Assembly: GCA_030765865.1 (NCBI GenBank)
Contig: JAVCDK010000095.1
Span: 1-34,571, forward strand
Source: Candidatus Celaenobacter antarcticus
Lineage (GTDB): Bacteria > Cloacimonadota > Cloacimonadia > JGIOTU-2
Length of the DNA stretch: 34,571 nt
Direction of reading: 5' to 3'
A program made the position numbers and the translations under genes. Below the pieces are notes generated by a model that was not told the origin of the DNA, did no database searches, and was given only the letters and a program-made list of their open reading frames with translations. This document shows, in pieces, positions 16,519-25,969 of this stretch (position 1 is the first letter of the stretch; each line of letters opens with the position of its first letter).

Positions 16519-16550
16519 AAATGAATTGGTTCAAAAATGAATTGGTTCAA
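16519..16550. repeat. Perfect 16-bp tandem repeat upstream of tetR
   Basis: AAATGAATTGGTTCAA occurs twice head to tail, 12 bases upstream of the tetR start codon. A third partial TTGGTT follows at 16552. Its place in the tetR leader or promoter makes it a candidate operator or a promoter-altering duplication. Confidence 0.9.
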
Positions 16551-16605
16551 CTTGGTTGTGTTCGTTTAATTCGTGTCAAATTTTTTATTACAAAAAAGAA
16601 AATAA

Positions 16606-16635
16606 TTGACAGCATTTATAATTTTTTCGTAAACA
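16606..16635 (+). promoter_or_regulatory. Weak candidate promoter for the membrane protein-aldolase pair
   Basis: TTGACA (16606-16611) and TAAACA (16630-16635) are spaced 18 nt, 34 nt before the ATG at 16670. A perfect TATAAT at 16617-16622 is too close to this -35 to pair with it. Confidence 0.3.
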
Positions 16636-16669
16636 TTGAACAACATTGAAAAACATCAGAGGAGATGCT

Positions 16670-17773
16670 ATGGAAGAAAAACAAGCTAAGGTTTTCGGAT
16701 TCAAGGATATCTTTAAAGCATGGAATCATACATTTCGATTTCATCGTTTGATGATATCAGGTATTGCGTACATACTTATGGGGCTTATTACCTACTTTCT
16801 TATTTTCGATGCTTTTCTTGCCCCGATTACATCGTTTGGAATACAAGACTCTCTGGTAATCGCTCTGAGTCTATTTTCTGTTAAATCTATAATAGGTATA
16901 ATTCTCATTGCATTCATAATGTTCATTGCGAGAATGTGCATTGCATATTCTATCCGCACTGAGGTAGTAGATGATGAGATATTTGTGGGCTGGAAAGACG
17001 TATTTAAATTCTTGAGTAAGCACATAAAAACGTTTGTGTTTTATGTATTAGGATGGATCCTTCTTTTCGTACTGGTCGCACTCGGTTATCTTTTCTTCTA
17101 TGTGATCGGCATGATACCTTTTGTGGGTTCATTGTGGCTTTCGATCATGTATTTGATTCCTTTTGCCATCTCACTCTTTGCAGTACTGGCTCTTGTCATT
17201 CTTTGTTTTGCTTGTACCTATGGAGCAGTCATTGTTGGTGTGGAGCAGGAATCTGCAATGGACAGCATTATCAGCTTATTCCATCTCATTAAAGATCATG
17301 GTGTTTATATCATTGCCACTCATGTGCTCTCATGGATAGTCGGATGTATTGCATTCTGTTTTGTATTTGCTGTTGTTCAGGGAGCTGTAGCGCTGACAAG
17401 CTGGGGTGCTCACCTTATTATGGGACAGGAGTTTGCAAAGATAACTATTCCGCGATTCTTTGGATTTATCGGACTTCTTTTCCCGGGCTTGAATATGGGA
17501 TTCGGAATCGGAGGATACTACCTGATACCCGGTTTCATAATAAGCGCATTTCTGATTCTTATAGCTTCAATTCTTTATTCATATTTCTTCAACTATATGA
17601 CCGCAGCAGAAACCTTCATTTATCTCTCATCACAGGATAAATTCTATCCCAAAAGAAAAGATGATGAGATAGAAGATACTGAAGAAGAAGATGAAGAAGA
17701 GAAAGATGAAAATGATGTTGTGCAGGAAGAAGTTGATGTCGAGGTCGATGTCGAAGAAAAGGAGGAAGAGTAG
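16670..17773 (+). CDS. Polytopic membrane protein with acidic C-terminal tail
   Basis: 367-aa integral membrane protein of unknown function. About six to seven hydrophobic segments form the body (for example GIAYILMGLITYFLIFDAFL, FVFYVLGWILLFVLVALGYL and VLSWIVGCIAFCFVFAVVQG). It then ends in a highly acidic tail of about 45 residues made almost only of E, D and V. The architecture resembles loosely annotated 'glycerophosphoryl diester phosphodiesterase membrane domain' or DUF-type proteins, but I do not assign it. ATG 16670 is chosen over the in-frame TTG at 16646 because GAGGAG (16659-16664) fits it. Six bases separate it from the aldolase gene. Confidence 0.75.
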   Translation: MEEKQAKVFGFKDIFKAWNHTFRFHRLMISGIAYILMGLITYFLIFDAFLAPITSFGIQDSLVIALSLFSVKSIIGIILIAFIMFIARMCIAYSIRTEVVDDEIFVGWKDVFKFLSKHIKTFVFYVLGWILLFVLVALGYLFFYVIGMIPFVGSLWLSIMYLIPFAISLFAVLALVILCFACTYGAVIVGVEQESAMDSIISLFHLIKDHGVYIIATHVLSWIVGCIAFCFVFAVVQGAVALTSWGAHLIMGQEFAKITIPRFFGFIGLLFPGLNMGFGIGGYYLIPGFIISAFLILIASILYSYFFNYMTAAETFIYLSSQDKFYPKRKDDEIEDTEEEDEEEKDENDVVQEEVDVEVDVEEKEEE

Positions 17774-17779
17774 AAACGC

Positions 17780-18751
17780 ATGGTACATTATACAGAATTA
17801 GGATTTAAAAATACCCGTGAAATGTTTAAAAAGGCGGTGGATGGCAATTATGCTATCCCCGCCTATAATTTCAACAATATGGAGCAGCTCCAGGCGATCA
17901 TCACTGCATGTGTAAATACTGCCTCTCCTGTCATATTACAGATATCAAAGGGCGCAAGAAACTATGCCAATGAAACACTGCTGCGCTACATGGGACAGGG
18001 TGCGATAGAGATGATGAAGCAGATGGGCAAAGAAGTTCCTGTTGCAATGCATCTTGACCACGGTGACAGTTATGAACTCTGTGTGAGCTGTATCGAATCC
18101 GGATTTTCATCTGTCATGATAGATGGCTCATCTCTTCCTTATGAAGAGAATATTGCACTTACCAAGAAAGTAGTAGAGTACGCTCATCAGCATGATGTCT
18201 CTGTCGAAGGTGAATTAGGCGTTCTGGCAGGTATTGAGGACGATGTCTCGGCAGAAGTTTCTCACTACACAGATCCGGATGATGTAGAAGATTTCGTGAA
18301 AAGAACAGGAGTTGATTCTCTGGCTATTTCTATCGGCACTTCTCATGGCGCATATAAATTCAAGGTTGGACCCGGAGAAGAAATTCCCCCTTTACGCTTT
18401 GATATTCTGGAAGAGATCGAACACAGAATTCCCGGATTTCCAATCGTACTTCACGGCTCTTCATCTGTGATACCCAAATATATCAAGATCATAAATGAAT
18501 ATGGTGGCGATATGCAGGGTGCTGCAGGAGTTCCTGAAGATCAACTGAGAAAAGCAACGAAATCCGCAGTCTGTAAGATAAATATTGATTCAGATGGAAG
18601 ACTCGCCATGACAGCGATCATACGTGAATTTCTTGCAAAAAATCCCTCTGTCTTTGACCCAAGAAAATACCTTGGACCCGCACGAACAGAGCTGATCGCT
18701 ATGTATGAGCACAAGAATAAAAACGTGCTCGGATCAGCAGGTAAAGCATAA
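17780..18751 (+). CDS. fba: Class II fructose-1,6-bisphosphate aldolase
   Basis: 323-aa Zn-dependent cytoplasmic aldolase interconverting fructose-1,6-bisphosphate with dihydroxyacetone phosphate and glyceraldehyde-3-phosphate. Key residues visible are catalytic Asp93 and Zn ligand His94 in AMHLDHGDS, Glu145 in VEGELGVLAG, Zn ligand His189 in GTSHGAYK, and Zn ligand His225 in VLHGSSSV. The INIDSDGRLAMT phosphate-binding segment is near residue 273. Length and motifs match the FbaA/GatY superfamily, the glycolytic subgroup being likeliest. It is coupled to the membrane protein gene upstream. GAPDH, the next pathway step, lies 4 kb away on the other strand. Confidence 0.93.
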   Translation: MVHYTELGFKNTREMFKKAVDGNYAIPAYNFNNMEQLQAIITACVNTASPVILQISKGARNYANETLLRYMGQGAIEMMKQMGKEVPVAMHLDHGDSYELCVSCIESGFSSVMIDGSSLPYEENIALTKKVVEYAHQHDVSVEGELGVLAGIEDDVSAEVSHYTDPDDVEDFVKRTGVDSLAISIGTSHGAYKFKVGPGEEIPPLRFDILEEIEHRIPGFPIVLHGSSSVIPKYIKIINEYGGDMQGAAGVPEDQLRKATKSAVCKINIDSDGRLAMTAIIREFLAKNPSVFDPRKYLGPARTELIAMYEHKNKNVLGSAGKA

Positions 18752-18905
18752 TTTTATAAAAATCTTGATATCGAGCGTATAATTTTAGAGAAAAACTCAT
18801 AGTATTTAAAATTGATATAAATAGTGTGTAGCAAAGCTTCGGCTTATAATTATGTTAACGTCTTAGGTAGGTAACAAAAAAAATAACAAATTAAAAAGGA
18901 GTACA

Positions 18906-20051
18906 ATGAAAAAAATAATTGCTTTAATTATATTATTGTCAGTTTGTACATTTGCCTTCGCAACAGAAGGACGAATAAATGGTATGGGTGTAAACCCGAT
19001 TTTCTATAATGATGACTATTTGATAAACATTTTCCCACAATATCTTACTCAATATATGAACAATGCATATATTGATGCATATTTTAATTCGTACTATGGA
19101 AATCAATACTCGGGCGGTTTGAATTTCAAACTTCTTGGCAATGACTTTGGTATCTATATCAATAAAAATTTTCCAATTCAATTTGATTACGAATATGCGA
19201 AATTAGAAAAAGCAATGAATCTCTATCTGGCAATGGGAGGGCTTGGTCTCGGCTTCGATATTGCGATGGATAATTATACAAATGATAATTATTCACCAAG
19301 CGGCTCATTGAAAGAAAACACTCTTGGCGTCGGAGGAAAGATCGGTCTTGAAGTGTCCGGTTTTGATGTAGGCGGACAGGTTCATTTTGCAACAGGAAAA
19401 TCAACTGAAGAACATGTTGAAGAGGTTAAAGATAATGTATTTTTAGTTCAAGGAGCAGCTCGAATGAAGATGTTCGAAACCGATAAATCAGTGGTATATC
19501 CTGCTGTAGAACTTGATATGGTTTCAGCTAAGGCAACCTGCACCTATCTTACCAAGACTGATGACCGCGTAGAGGATACCTATAATTGTTTTAGCATTGA
19601 TCCGGGTATAGGATATAACCACTGGCTTACAGAAGAAGTGCTTGTTATTGCCGCTGTAAGCTGTGGATTCCATACAGCCAAGTCAAAAGAGTCATATGTC
19701 TATTCCGATACTACAATTACTTATGATGGCAACTACACAAAGATCACTTTACCGAAATTAGAACTCGGTCTCGAAGCATATCTCGCAAAATGGCTCACTC
19801 TTCGTGCAGGTATAAATAAGGAATATTACTATTATTCATCCAAAGGTGACGAATGCTGTAAAGATGATGTGAAAGTGTCATATTATAGCTCATACTTCGA
19901 TTATGCCTTTGGTGTCGGGCTTACCTTCGGAAAATGGACGATCGATTGGGAAATCTGTGATGATCTTCTGTGGAATGCGCCATATATAGTGACCGGAAAT
20001 GAAAGTGATTTTGCTTGTTCGTTCACAGTCAAATATGCATTCGGCAAATAG
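18906..20051 (+). CDS. Outer-membrane beta-barrel protein, tandem paralogue 1
   Basis: 381-aa exported protein with a signal peptide of about residues 1-19 (ending FAFA). The body is a series of alternating amphipathic strands rich in Tyr, Phe and Gly, ending in CSFTVKYAFGK, typical of an outer-membrane barrel. The family is not recognised. It is clearly paralogous to the next gene: equal length, shared YLTQYMNNAYIDAYF-type start region, YSGGLNF, FGIYINK, and DDLLWNAPYIVTG near the end. An AAAGGAG site precedes the ATG. A strong terminator follows, so the two copies are probably separate transcripts. Confidence 0.8.
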   Translation: MKKIIALIILLSVCTFAFATEGRINGMGVNPIFYNDDYLINIFPQYLTQYMNNAYIDAYFNSYYGNQYSGGLNFKLLGNDFGIYINKNFPIQFDYEYAKLEKAMNLYLAMGGLGLGFDIAMDNYTNDNYSPSGSLKENTLGVGGKIGLEVSGFDVGGQVHFATGKSTEEHVEEVKDNVFLVQGAARMKMFETDKSVVYPAVELDMVSAKATCTYLTKTDDRVEDTYNCFSIDPGIGYNHWLTEEVLVIAAVSCGFHTAKSKESYVYSDTTITYDGNYTKITLPKLELGLEAYLAKWLTLRAGINKEYYYYSSKGDECCKDDVKVSYYSSYFDYAFGVGLTFGKWTIDWEICDDLLWNAPYIVTGNESDFACSFTVKYAFGK

Positions 20052-20068
20052 TTAATCAGCTTATAAAT

Positions 20069-20100
20069 AAAGGGACGATCGTTAAAGACCGTCCCTTTTT
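20069..20100 (+). terminator. Rho-independent terminator
   Basis: A 12-bp stem AAAGGGACGATC / GACCGTCCCTTT with one mismatch and loop GTTAAA, followed by TT then AAATTAGG. It lies 17 bases after the first barrel gene. The core closely resembles the terminator at 22491-22521. Confidence 0.9.
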
Positions 20101-20137
20101 AAATTAGGATTTATGGATTAATAAGGAGGACAAACTG

Positions 20138-21283
20138 ATGAAAAGACTTTTTACGACTTTTCTAATAGTACTCTCCATCTGTTCCATAGCGCATGCAACT
20201 CTAGGAAGGATAAAAGGACTTGGTGTAAACCAGATTTTTTATAACGACGATCAACTCACAGATATTTTCCCCCATTACCTATCGCAATATATGAACAATG
20301 CTTACATCGATGGATATTATTCCAGTTACAATGGATACCAATATTCGGGAGGTTTGAATTTCAGACTTCTTGGGAGCAATTTTGGTATATACATTAATAA
20401 GGATTTCCCCGTTCAATTTGAATATCAATATGCAAAATTGGAGAAGGCGATAAACATATATATAGCAAAGGAAGGTTTTGGGCTTGGTCTTGATATTGCG
20501 ATGGATCATTATAACTCGAATTTCGAACCTCCGGGAGAGTCTTTAGTAGAAACCACATTTGGTGTAGGAGGAAAAATGGGATATGAAATGTCGGGTTTTG
20601 ATGTGAGCGTTCAAATGCATTTTGCAACCGGAATATCTACACATGAAAATTTTAATGAGAAAAAAGACAACGCGCTCATTCTAAAATTAGCAGCTCGAAA
20701 AGAAATGTTAAAAACTCAAAAATATGTGCTTTATCCCGCCATTCAAATTGTTATGGAAACCCATGAAACGAGTCTTTCATACCCGACCCAACCGGTTCAC
20801 AAAAATAAGATATCATCCAGCAAATTAAGTGCTTATCCGGGAATCGGTCTGAATTATCGTATTAACAATAATATTCTCGTAATTGCGGCTGCCAGTTGTG
20901 GAGTTGTTTTAACAAAAACTACACGTTCAGCAAAAGATGAAGTGAATAAAGGAACCCGGGAAGGCAATTTTACAAAATTCATTTTACCTAAGGTGGAGCT
21001 GGGACTCGAAACATATCTTACGAAGTGGTTTACTTTCCGTGCAGGCATTAAAAAAACATTTTATTACGATTCAGAGAAATATGTTTTATCAAAAGATGCA
21101 GAATCCAAGTTGTCTTATTTGGATTCTGATTTTTCTTATAGTTTTGGTATCGGTTTGCAATTCGGGAAGTATAGTATAGATTGGCAGATATACGATGATC
21201 TGCTTTGGAACGCGCCATTTATTGTCACAGGAAAAGAGAGCCGTTTTGCAAGTTCATTATCAATGAAGTTTTGTTTTAAATAA
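20138..21283 (+). CDS. Outer-membrane beta-barrel protein, tandem paralogue 2
   Basis: 381-aa exported protein (signal peptide ending AHA, about residue 20), paralogue of the preceding gene over its whole length. Conserved blocks include the GVNQIFYNDDQL start, YSGGLNFRLLG, ATGIST, PKVELGLETYLTKWF and DDLLWNAPFIVTGKES. The central third (residues about 190-260) diverges strongly, as expected for loops exposed to the outside. It ends SSLSMKFCFK. An AAGGAGG site precedes the ATG. The next gene starts 66 bases downstream with no terminator between, so they may be co-transcribed. Confidence 0.8.
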   Translation: MKRLFTTFLIVLSICSIAHATLGRIKGLGVNQIFYNDDQLTDIFPHYLSQYMNNAYIDGYYSSYNGYQYSGGLNFRLLGSNFGIYINKDFPVQFEYQYAKLEKAINIYIAKEGFGLGLDIAMDHYNSNFEPPGESLVETTFGVGGKMGYEMSGFDVSVQMHFATGISTHENFNEKKDNALILKLAARKEMLKTQKYVLYPAIQIVMETHETSLSYPTQPVHKNKISSSKLSAYPGIGLNYRINNNILVIAAASCGVVLTKTTRSAKDEVNKGTREGNFTKFILPKVELGLETYLTKWFTFRAGIKKTFYYDSEKYVLSKDAESKLSYLDSDFSYSFGIGLQFGKYSIDWQIYDDLLWNAPFIVTGKESRFASSLSMKFCFK

Positions 21284-21349
21284 ATCTATGATGGAAAAAA
21301 ATAAAGTTGTGGATAAAGAAAACCACAAAAAAAACAGAAAGGAGTGCAC

Positions 21350-22477
21350 ATGAAAAAGCCCCTTATATTCCTTATAATCATTATCCTCTTCGTTCCATTA
21401 AAAAGTATTGCTCTCGACAGCTCGATCTGGTATAAATTTCCAATCCCTGAATATTCGTATTCACATGCATATTTGTCACCCGTAAGAATTTTAGACTGGC
21501 AAATACATGGTAAAGATTCTGACTTAAATGTAGGCGGCACATTAGTTTATAACTTTGTCAGTCAAAAAGAAAAGAGTACGATTGACTACTGGGGAGAGAT
21601 TAATGGTCTATGGATGAAGAGGAATAGAGAAATTGATGGTAAAACGTCTACCATTGATATGAAAAGTATAAACAGTAAAAATAGATTTAGCGCAACAAGA
21701 TATTTGAGTTTATTAAATGTGTGGAGTGTTTCTAGGTTGGATATAATTGCACAGAGCGAACAAGAGTGCCGAACATTTTTTATGGCAGAAGCCGGAATTG
21801 GGCTTGGTAGGATTGTTCATTGTTCTTCTGTTAATCAAGCAATACGTCTTTTGCAAGAATTAGACATTAAACTCGATGAAAATCGTATTTTAGTGATTGC
21901 CACTTTTCTTGATAAAATATCGGTATACAAAACTCAATATCGTGATACATGGGGGGAAATATTCTTTCAAAAAGTTGCAGAAATGATAGGGAAGCCAAAT
22001 CAGGGGCTAAAAGTGAAGAGGATTCTTACTAGCTCTGTATATTCAGCTTACTACAGATCGCGTGGTTGGGAAGTTAAGATTGGATATATGAATGCCTTTT
22101 TTTATCTAAAGGATCAACCAAATGGGTATCTAACCTTTTCAGCTGAATATCGTATACCATGGGGACTGAACAAGCAAATTAACTTACGTACAAGATGTAA
22201 CCGCAACCTCGATGACGAAAGCTATTCAATTGATGTTGATGCATATTTTTTGTTTCAGCATAGTCTTACATGGGCTTCATATATTAGTCTTTTTACTGAT
22301 AAAGAATTTCATACAACATTGGAGCAAGGGAATGCATATTATGGTGTAAGAATAGGTTCCGAAAAAAACATTTTCAATAAACTTGTATCAGGTTTGAGTA
22401 TGATTTTCTATAAATATCGCACTTCACCCGATCCCTGTTTTGATTTATCTATAGATTTGAAATATTATCTTTGGTAA
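21350..22477 (+). CDS. Exported, probably outer-membrane protein, unknown
   Basis: 375-aa protein with a signal peptide of about residues 1-21 (ending SIALD). The N- and C-terminal thirds look barrel-like (GYLTFSAEYRIPWG near residue 255; closing strand CFDLSIDLKYYLW). The middle (residues about 130-220) contains helical stretches such as SVNQAIRLLQELDIKLDENR, which is unlike a simple porin and suggests a plug or periplasmic insert. The family is not recognised, and it is not visibly paralogous to the two preceding barrels. The ATG at 21350 is chosen over the GTG at 21344 because AAAGGAG (21338-21344) fits it. Confidence 0.7.
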   Translation: MKKPLIFLIIIILFVPLKSIALDSSIWYKFPIPEYSYSHAYLSPVRILDWQIHGKDSDLNVGGTLVYNFVSQKEKSTIDYWGEINGLWMKRNREIDGKTSTIDMKSINSKNRFSATRYLSLLNVWSVSRLDIIAQSEQECRTFFMAEAGIGLGRIVHCSSVNQAIRLLQELDIKLDENRILVIATFLDKISVYKTQYRDTWGEIFFQKVAEMIGKPNQGLKVKRILTSSVYSAYYRSRGWEVKIGYMNAFFYLKDQPNGYLTFSAEYRIPWGLNKQINLRTRCNRNLDDESYSIDVDAYFLFQHSLTWASYISLFTDKEFHTTLEQGNAYYGVRIGSEKNIFNKLVSGLSMIFYKYRTSPDPCFDLSIDLKYYLW

Positions 22478-22490
22478 AAGAAACTTAAAA

Positions 22491-22521
22491 AAAAGGACGA
22501 TCATTAAAGAATCGTCCTTTT
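22491..22521. terminator. Bidirectional terminator between convergent genes
   Basis: Perfect 11-bp stem AAAAGGACGAT / ATCGTCCTTTT with a 9-nt loop, T-rich on both sides. It serves the plus-strand gene ending at 22477 and gap ending at 22546. It shares GGACGATC-TTAAAGA-CGTCC with the terminator at 20069. Confidence 0.9.
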
Positions 22522-22545
22522 TATATTTGAATTACAATTCTAATA

Positions 22546-23550
<1,005 letters not shown>

Positions 23551-23562
23551 TCAGAATTACAT

Positions 23563-24534
23563 TTAATGTATTATTTTTGCTTTTTGTTTTAAATCTTCGG
23601 GAATGACTATTTCTAATTTGTCTGCTGTTTTTTTATTTATCATAAGCGTTCCCTTTTTGGGCATTCTTACCGGAAGGTTAGAGGGAGTAGCACCGGAGAG
23701 AATTTCCTTGGCCATAAGTGCGGCTTCCTTTCCTTGTTCAAAACCCGACTGGGTCTCCCCGCAAAGCACACCGTTTTTCACGGAGAAATCTTCAAAACTG
23801 AAAGTGGGAAGTGTATTATTTTCCAATGTCCATTTCAGCACGTGCGCATCAGGGACACTTTCTTCAGAGTCCGCTTCCTCAAGAGTGAAGTACAAATAAA
23901 TACCAAGCGCTTCAACTTCTGTCTGGATCTTTCTTACGTACTTTTTCCAGTCATCATAAGCGTTGGTTTTATGTACTTCATATAATTCTACAGGGAAATT
24001 TTCCTGGGTAAATCTGCCAACAGTCGCCTGGGATGTAGAGCTGTTATCAGTAATAATGGCAATTGTTTTTACGGAGGGAATAAGTTTCTTCAAAAGATCG
24101 ATAGTGCCGTGAATGAGTTTGCGTTCTACAACACCAGTAATATTCTTTGCTGGCATGCCGTATACTTTCGGGTTTTCATTAATTCCCGTGAAGACAAAGG
24201 GGAGTCTCTTGTCAATAAACTGCGTTGCAACGAGCCGGCAGGCATTGTCATCGCACACGATCACAAGATCGGGTTTGAAGGAATCGATTTTCTGAAGCGC
24301 CCCATTCGTTACGTTCTTTTCCCATGTTTTATTTGTCTTTCTTTTTGTATCCATGTAAAAGGACTCAATAATGACATTCTTGTCCTTAAAGACATCATCG
24401 ATGCCCGTCTTTTCCTGCTGGCACCATTCATATTCAGGATGATAGCTGTATATAACCAATAGCTTTTCAGAAGATTTGGAGCAGCTCATGATGGCAAGTA
24501 GGACTGCGAGTAAAAATATGATAATTTTTTTCAT
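23563..24534 (-). CDS. ABC_sub_bind-family substrate-binding lipoprotein
   Basis: 323-aa exported lipoprotein: the signal peptide ends in lipobox IMSC, with Cys18 as the anchor. Two Rossmann-like lobes follow (LLVIYSYHPEYEW, then PDLVIVCDDNACRL and LPFVFTGINENPKVYGMP; second lobe KTIAIITDNSSTSQATVG). The GVLCGETQSGFEQGKEAALM segment is the usual hallmark of the ABC_sub_bind (YtrF/TrpX-like) family. No permease or ATPase is in the window, so it is an orphan binding protein, possibly a ligand donor to a sensor. It is the first gene before gap on the minus strand. Confidence 0.82.
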   Translation of the reverse strand: MKKIIIFLLAVLLAIMSCSKSSEKLLVIYSYHPEYEWCQQEKTGIDDVFKDKNVIIESFYMDTKRKTNKTWEKNVTNGALQKIDSFKPDLVIVCDDNACRLVATQFIDKRLPFVFTGINENPKVYGMPAKNITGVVERKLIHGTIDLLKKLIPSVKTIAIITDNSSTSQATVGRFTQENFPVELYEVHKTNAYDDWKKYVRKIQTEVEALGIYLYFTLEEADSEESVPDAHVLKWTLENNTLPTFSFEDFSVKNGVLCGETQSGFEQGKEAALMAKEILSGATPSNLPVRMPKKGTLMINKKTADKLEIVIPEDLKQKAKIIH

Positions 24535-24718
24535 GATCTATTCACCTTGCGTGATAACTTTTTCAATTTGTTATTTTTGATTGTCAAGAGAATAGATTTT
24601 CGATCACAAAATTCAGCAGGTAGAACTACTTACAATAATAGCAGAAAGCATAATAATTACAACATTTATTTTGCATGATATATTTGACACCGATAGCAGT
24701 TTTAAAAAGATAACGGGT

Positions 24719-25750
24719 ATGAGAAAATATATAATTGTGATTTTTATATTGTTGTCAATACCGTTTAAGATTAATGCATTTTCCCCTCCTATGTTAACAG
24801 ACGTGCAAGTGAAGATGGATAAGGAATATTTAATTATATCCTATAATATTGATAACTTTCAAGATGGTGTAGATATTGGAATTAATATTTTCGAAAGATC
24901 TTCTAAAAAGCTGTTCACAATCAAAAATGATACAATGAAGGGCAGCTTTGGTATTATCTCACCTGAAGAGGATTATAAGATTTTTATCGATCTCGCATTT
25001 TTGCCAGATGATTTCAATTTAGAACAGTATGTATGCTTTCCAAAATTAACATTCGAAGGTCGGATTTATTATGAAATGTTGAAGATTCCGAAAGGGAAAC
25101 ACCTTGCCGTCATAGAAGATGATTTGATAGAATTTGAGCGAACCGGGGAATTTTATATTTCCAAATTTGAAGTGTCAAACGAACAGTTTGCAGCATTTAT
25201 CAATGATGATGGTTATGAGATTAAAGAATATTGGCTGGTCAAAGAAGGAGTAATGGAAAATCAGGAGGTGGGTTGGAATTTTCAAGGAAGATTCAAAATG
25301 AGTGCCCCTTTCGGTTGGAACTTAGATGAAATGCATTATTGGAAATCTGCTTCATCCAATTTTATTTATGGACCTGTTACAACTCTCAGATGGTTCGAGG
25401 CAAATGCCTTTTGTAATTGGATGAGGGGAACTTTACCGGAATTATATCAAATGGAGGTTTGTTTCGCAAAAAGCTCTGTTGAAAATGACTCTCTCTGCAA
25501 TCCAGTTTGCAATGAAATTTCAGATAACGGAGAATATTTAATTCATTATATTCAAAGTAATGTGGCAGAATGGCTTTTAGCTTCACCGGATTCGAGGATG
25601 TCGGTATGTGGACCGGGATGTAGAGAAATGTATTACTTAAAAAATGATAATAATAACTTCTCAGATTATCCAATAACTGGAATGTCATGCCCACTGTTCT
25701 GTAATGAGAATCTTGGATTTAGACTTGTAATTGTCCCATTAAATAATTAG
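24719..25750 (+). CDS. Secreted FGE/sulfatase-modifying-factor-fold protein
   Basis: 343-aa exported protein. The signal peptide is residues 1-20 (ending NAF). An N-terminal beta domain of about 115 residues has no recognised name. The C-terminal part is a formylglycine-generating-enzyme (FGE-sulfatase) fold: FYISKFEVSNEQFAAFI near 145, PVTTLRWFEANAFCNWM near 222, GTLPELYQM, SNVAEWLLA near 297 and GFRLV at the end. The fold's usual RGGS segment is replaced by CGPGCREMYYL, and it has many Cys. A non-catalytic, GldJ/GldK-like or carbohydrate-binding role is therefore as likely as an enzyme. No sulfatase lies nearby. The ATG at 24719 is chosen over the in-frame TTG at 24671 because it directly opens the signal peptide. 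Confidence 0.75.
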   Translation: MRKYIIVIFILLSIPFKINAFSPPMLTDVQVKMDKEYLIISYNIDNFQDGVDIGINIFERSSKKLFTIKNDTMKGSFGIISPEEDYKIFIDLAFLPDDFNLEQYVCFPKLTFEGRIYYEMLKIPKGKHLAVIEDDLIEFERTGEFYISKFEVSNEQFAAFINDDGYEIKEYWLVKEGVMENQEVGWNFQGRFKMSAPFGWNLDEMHYWKSASSNFIYGPVTTLRWFEANAFCNWMRGTLPELYQMEVCFAKSSVENDSLCNPVCNEISDNGEYLIHYIQSNVAEWLLASPDSRMSVCGPGCREMYYLKNDNNNFSDYPITGMSCPLFCNENLGFRLVIVPLNN

Positions 25751-25762
25751 ATTAATTCATCA

Positions 25763-25966
25763 ATGAGCCATAGCATTGGCATCACTAAATTTATTATTTC
25801 ATCTTCATTATTTTTAATGTTGTTTGTAGCCACCAAAGTTCATGCGCATCTGCACATGTTTATAGATAATACAACAAGCTGTATATTTGACGATAATGGT
25901 TTCAAGGGATTTTGGACGGGGTGGGTATTTTATGATATGTTTAAGGCGTTTAAGCAGGACAAAATC
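25763..25966 (+). pseudogene. Truncated DUF1007-family periplasmic protein gene
   Basis: The first 67 codons encode a signal peptide (residues 1-28, ending VHA) and the start of a DUF1007/COG3683 domain (LHMFIDNTTSCIFDD, then GFWTGWVFYDMF). Family members normally run on for another 130 or more residues. Here the frame passes instead into sequence antisense to the neighbouring membrane gene and stops at 26038. The tail after KQD has no family character. DUF1007 proteins commonly accompany nickel/cobalt-type transporters, which are not seen here. A natural 91-aa protein is possible but unlikely. Confidence 0.6.
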
Positions 25967-25969
25967 CTT

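Noticed and set aside
18834-18845. AAGC-TTCG-GCTT hairpin as terminator after fba
   Set aside because: A four-pair stem without a T-tract is too weak to call, although the UUCG-type loop was noted.
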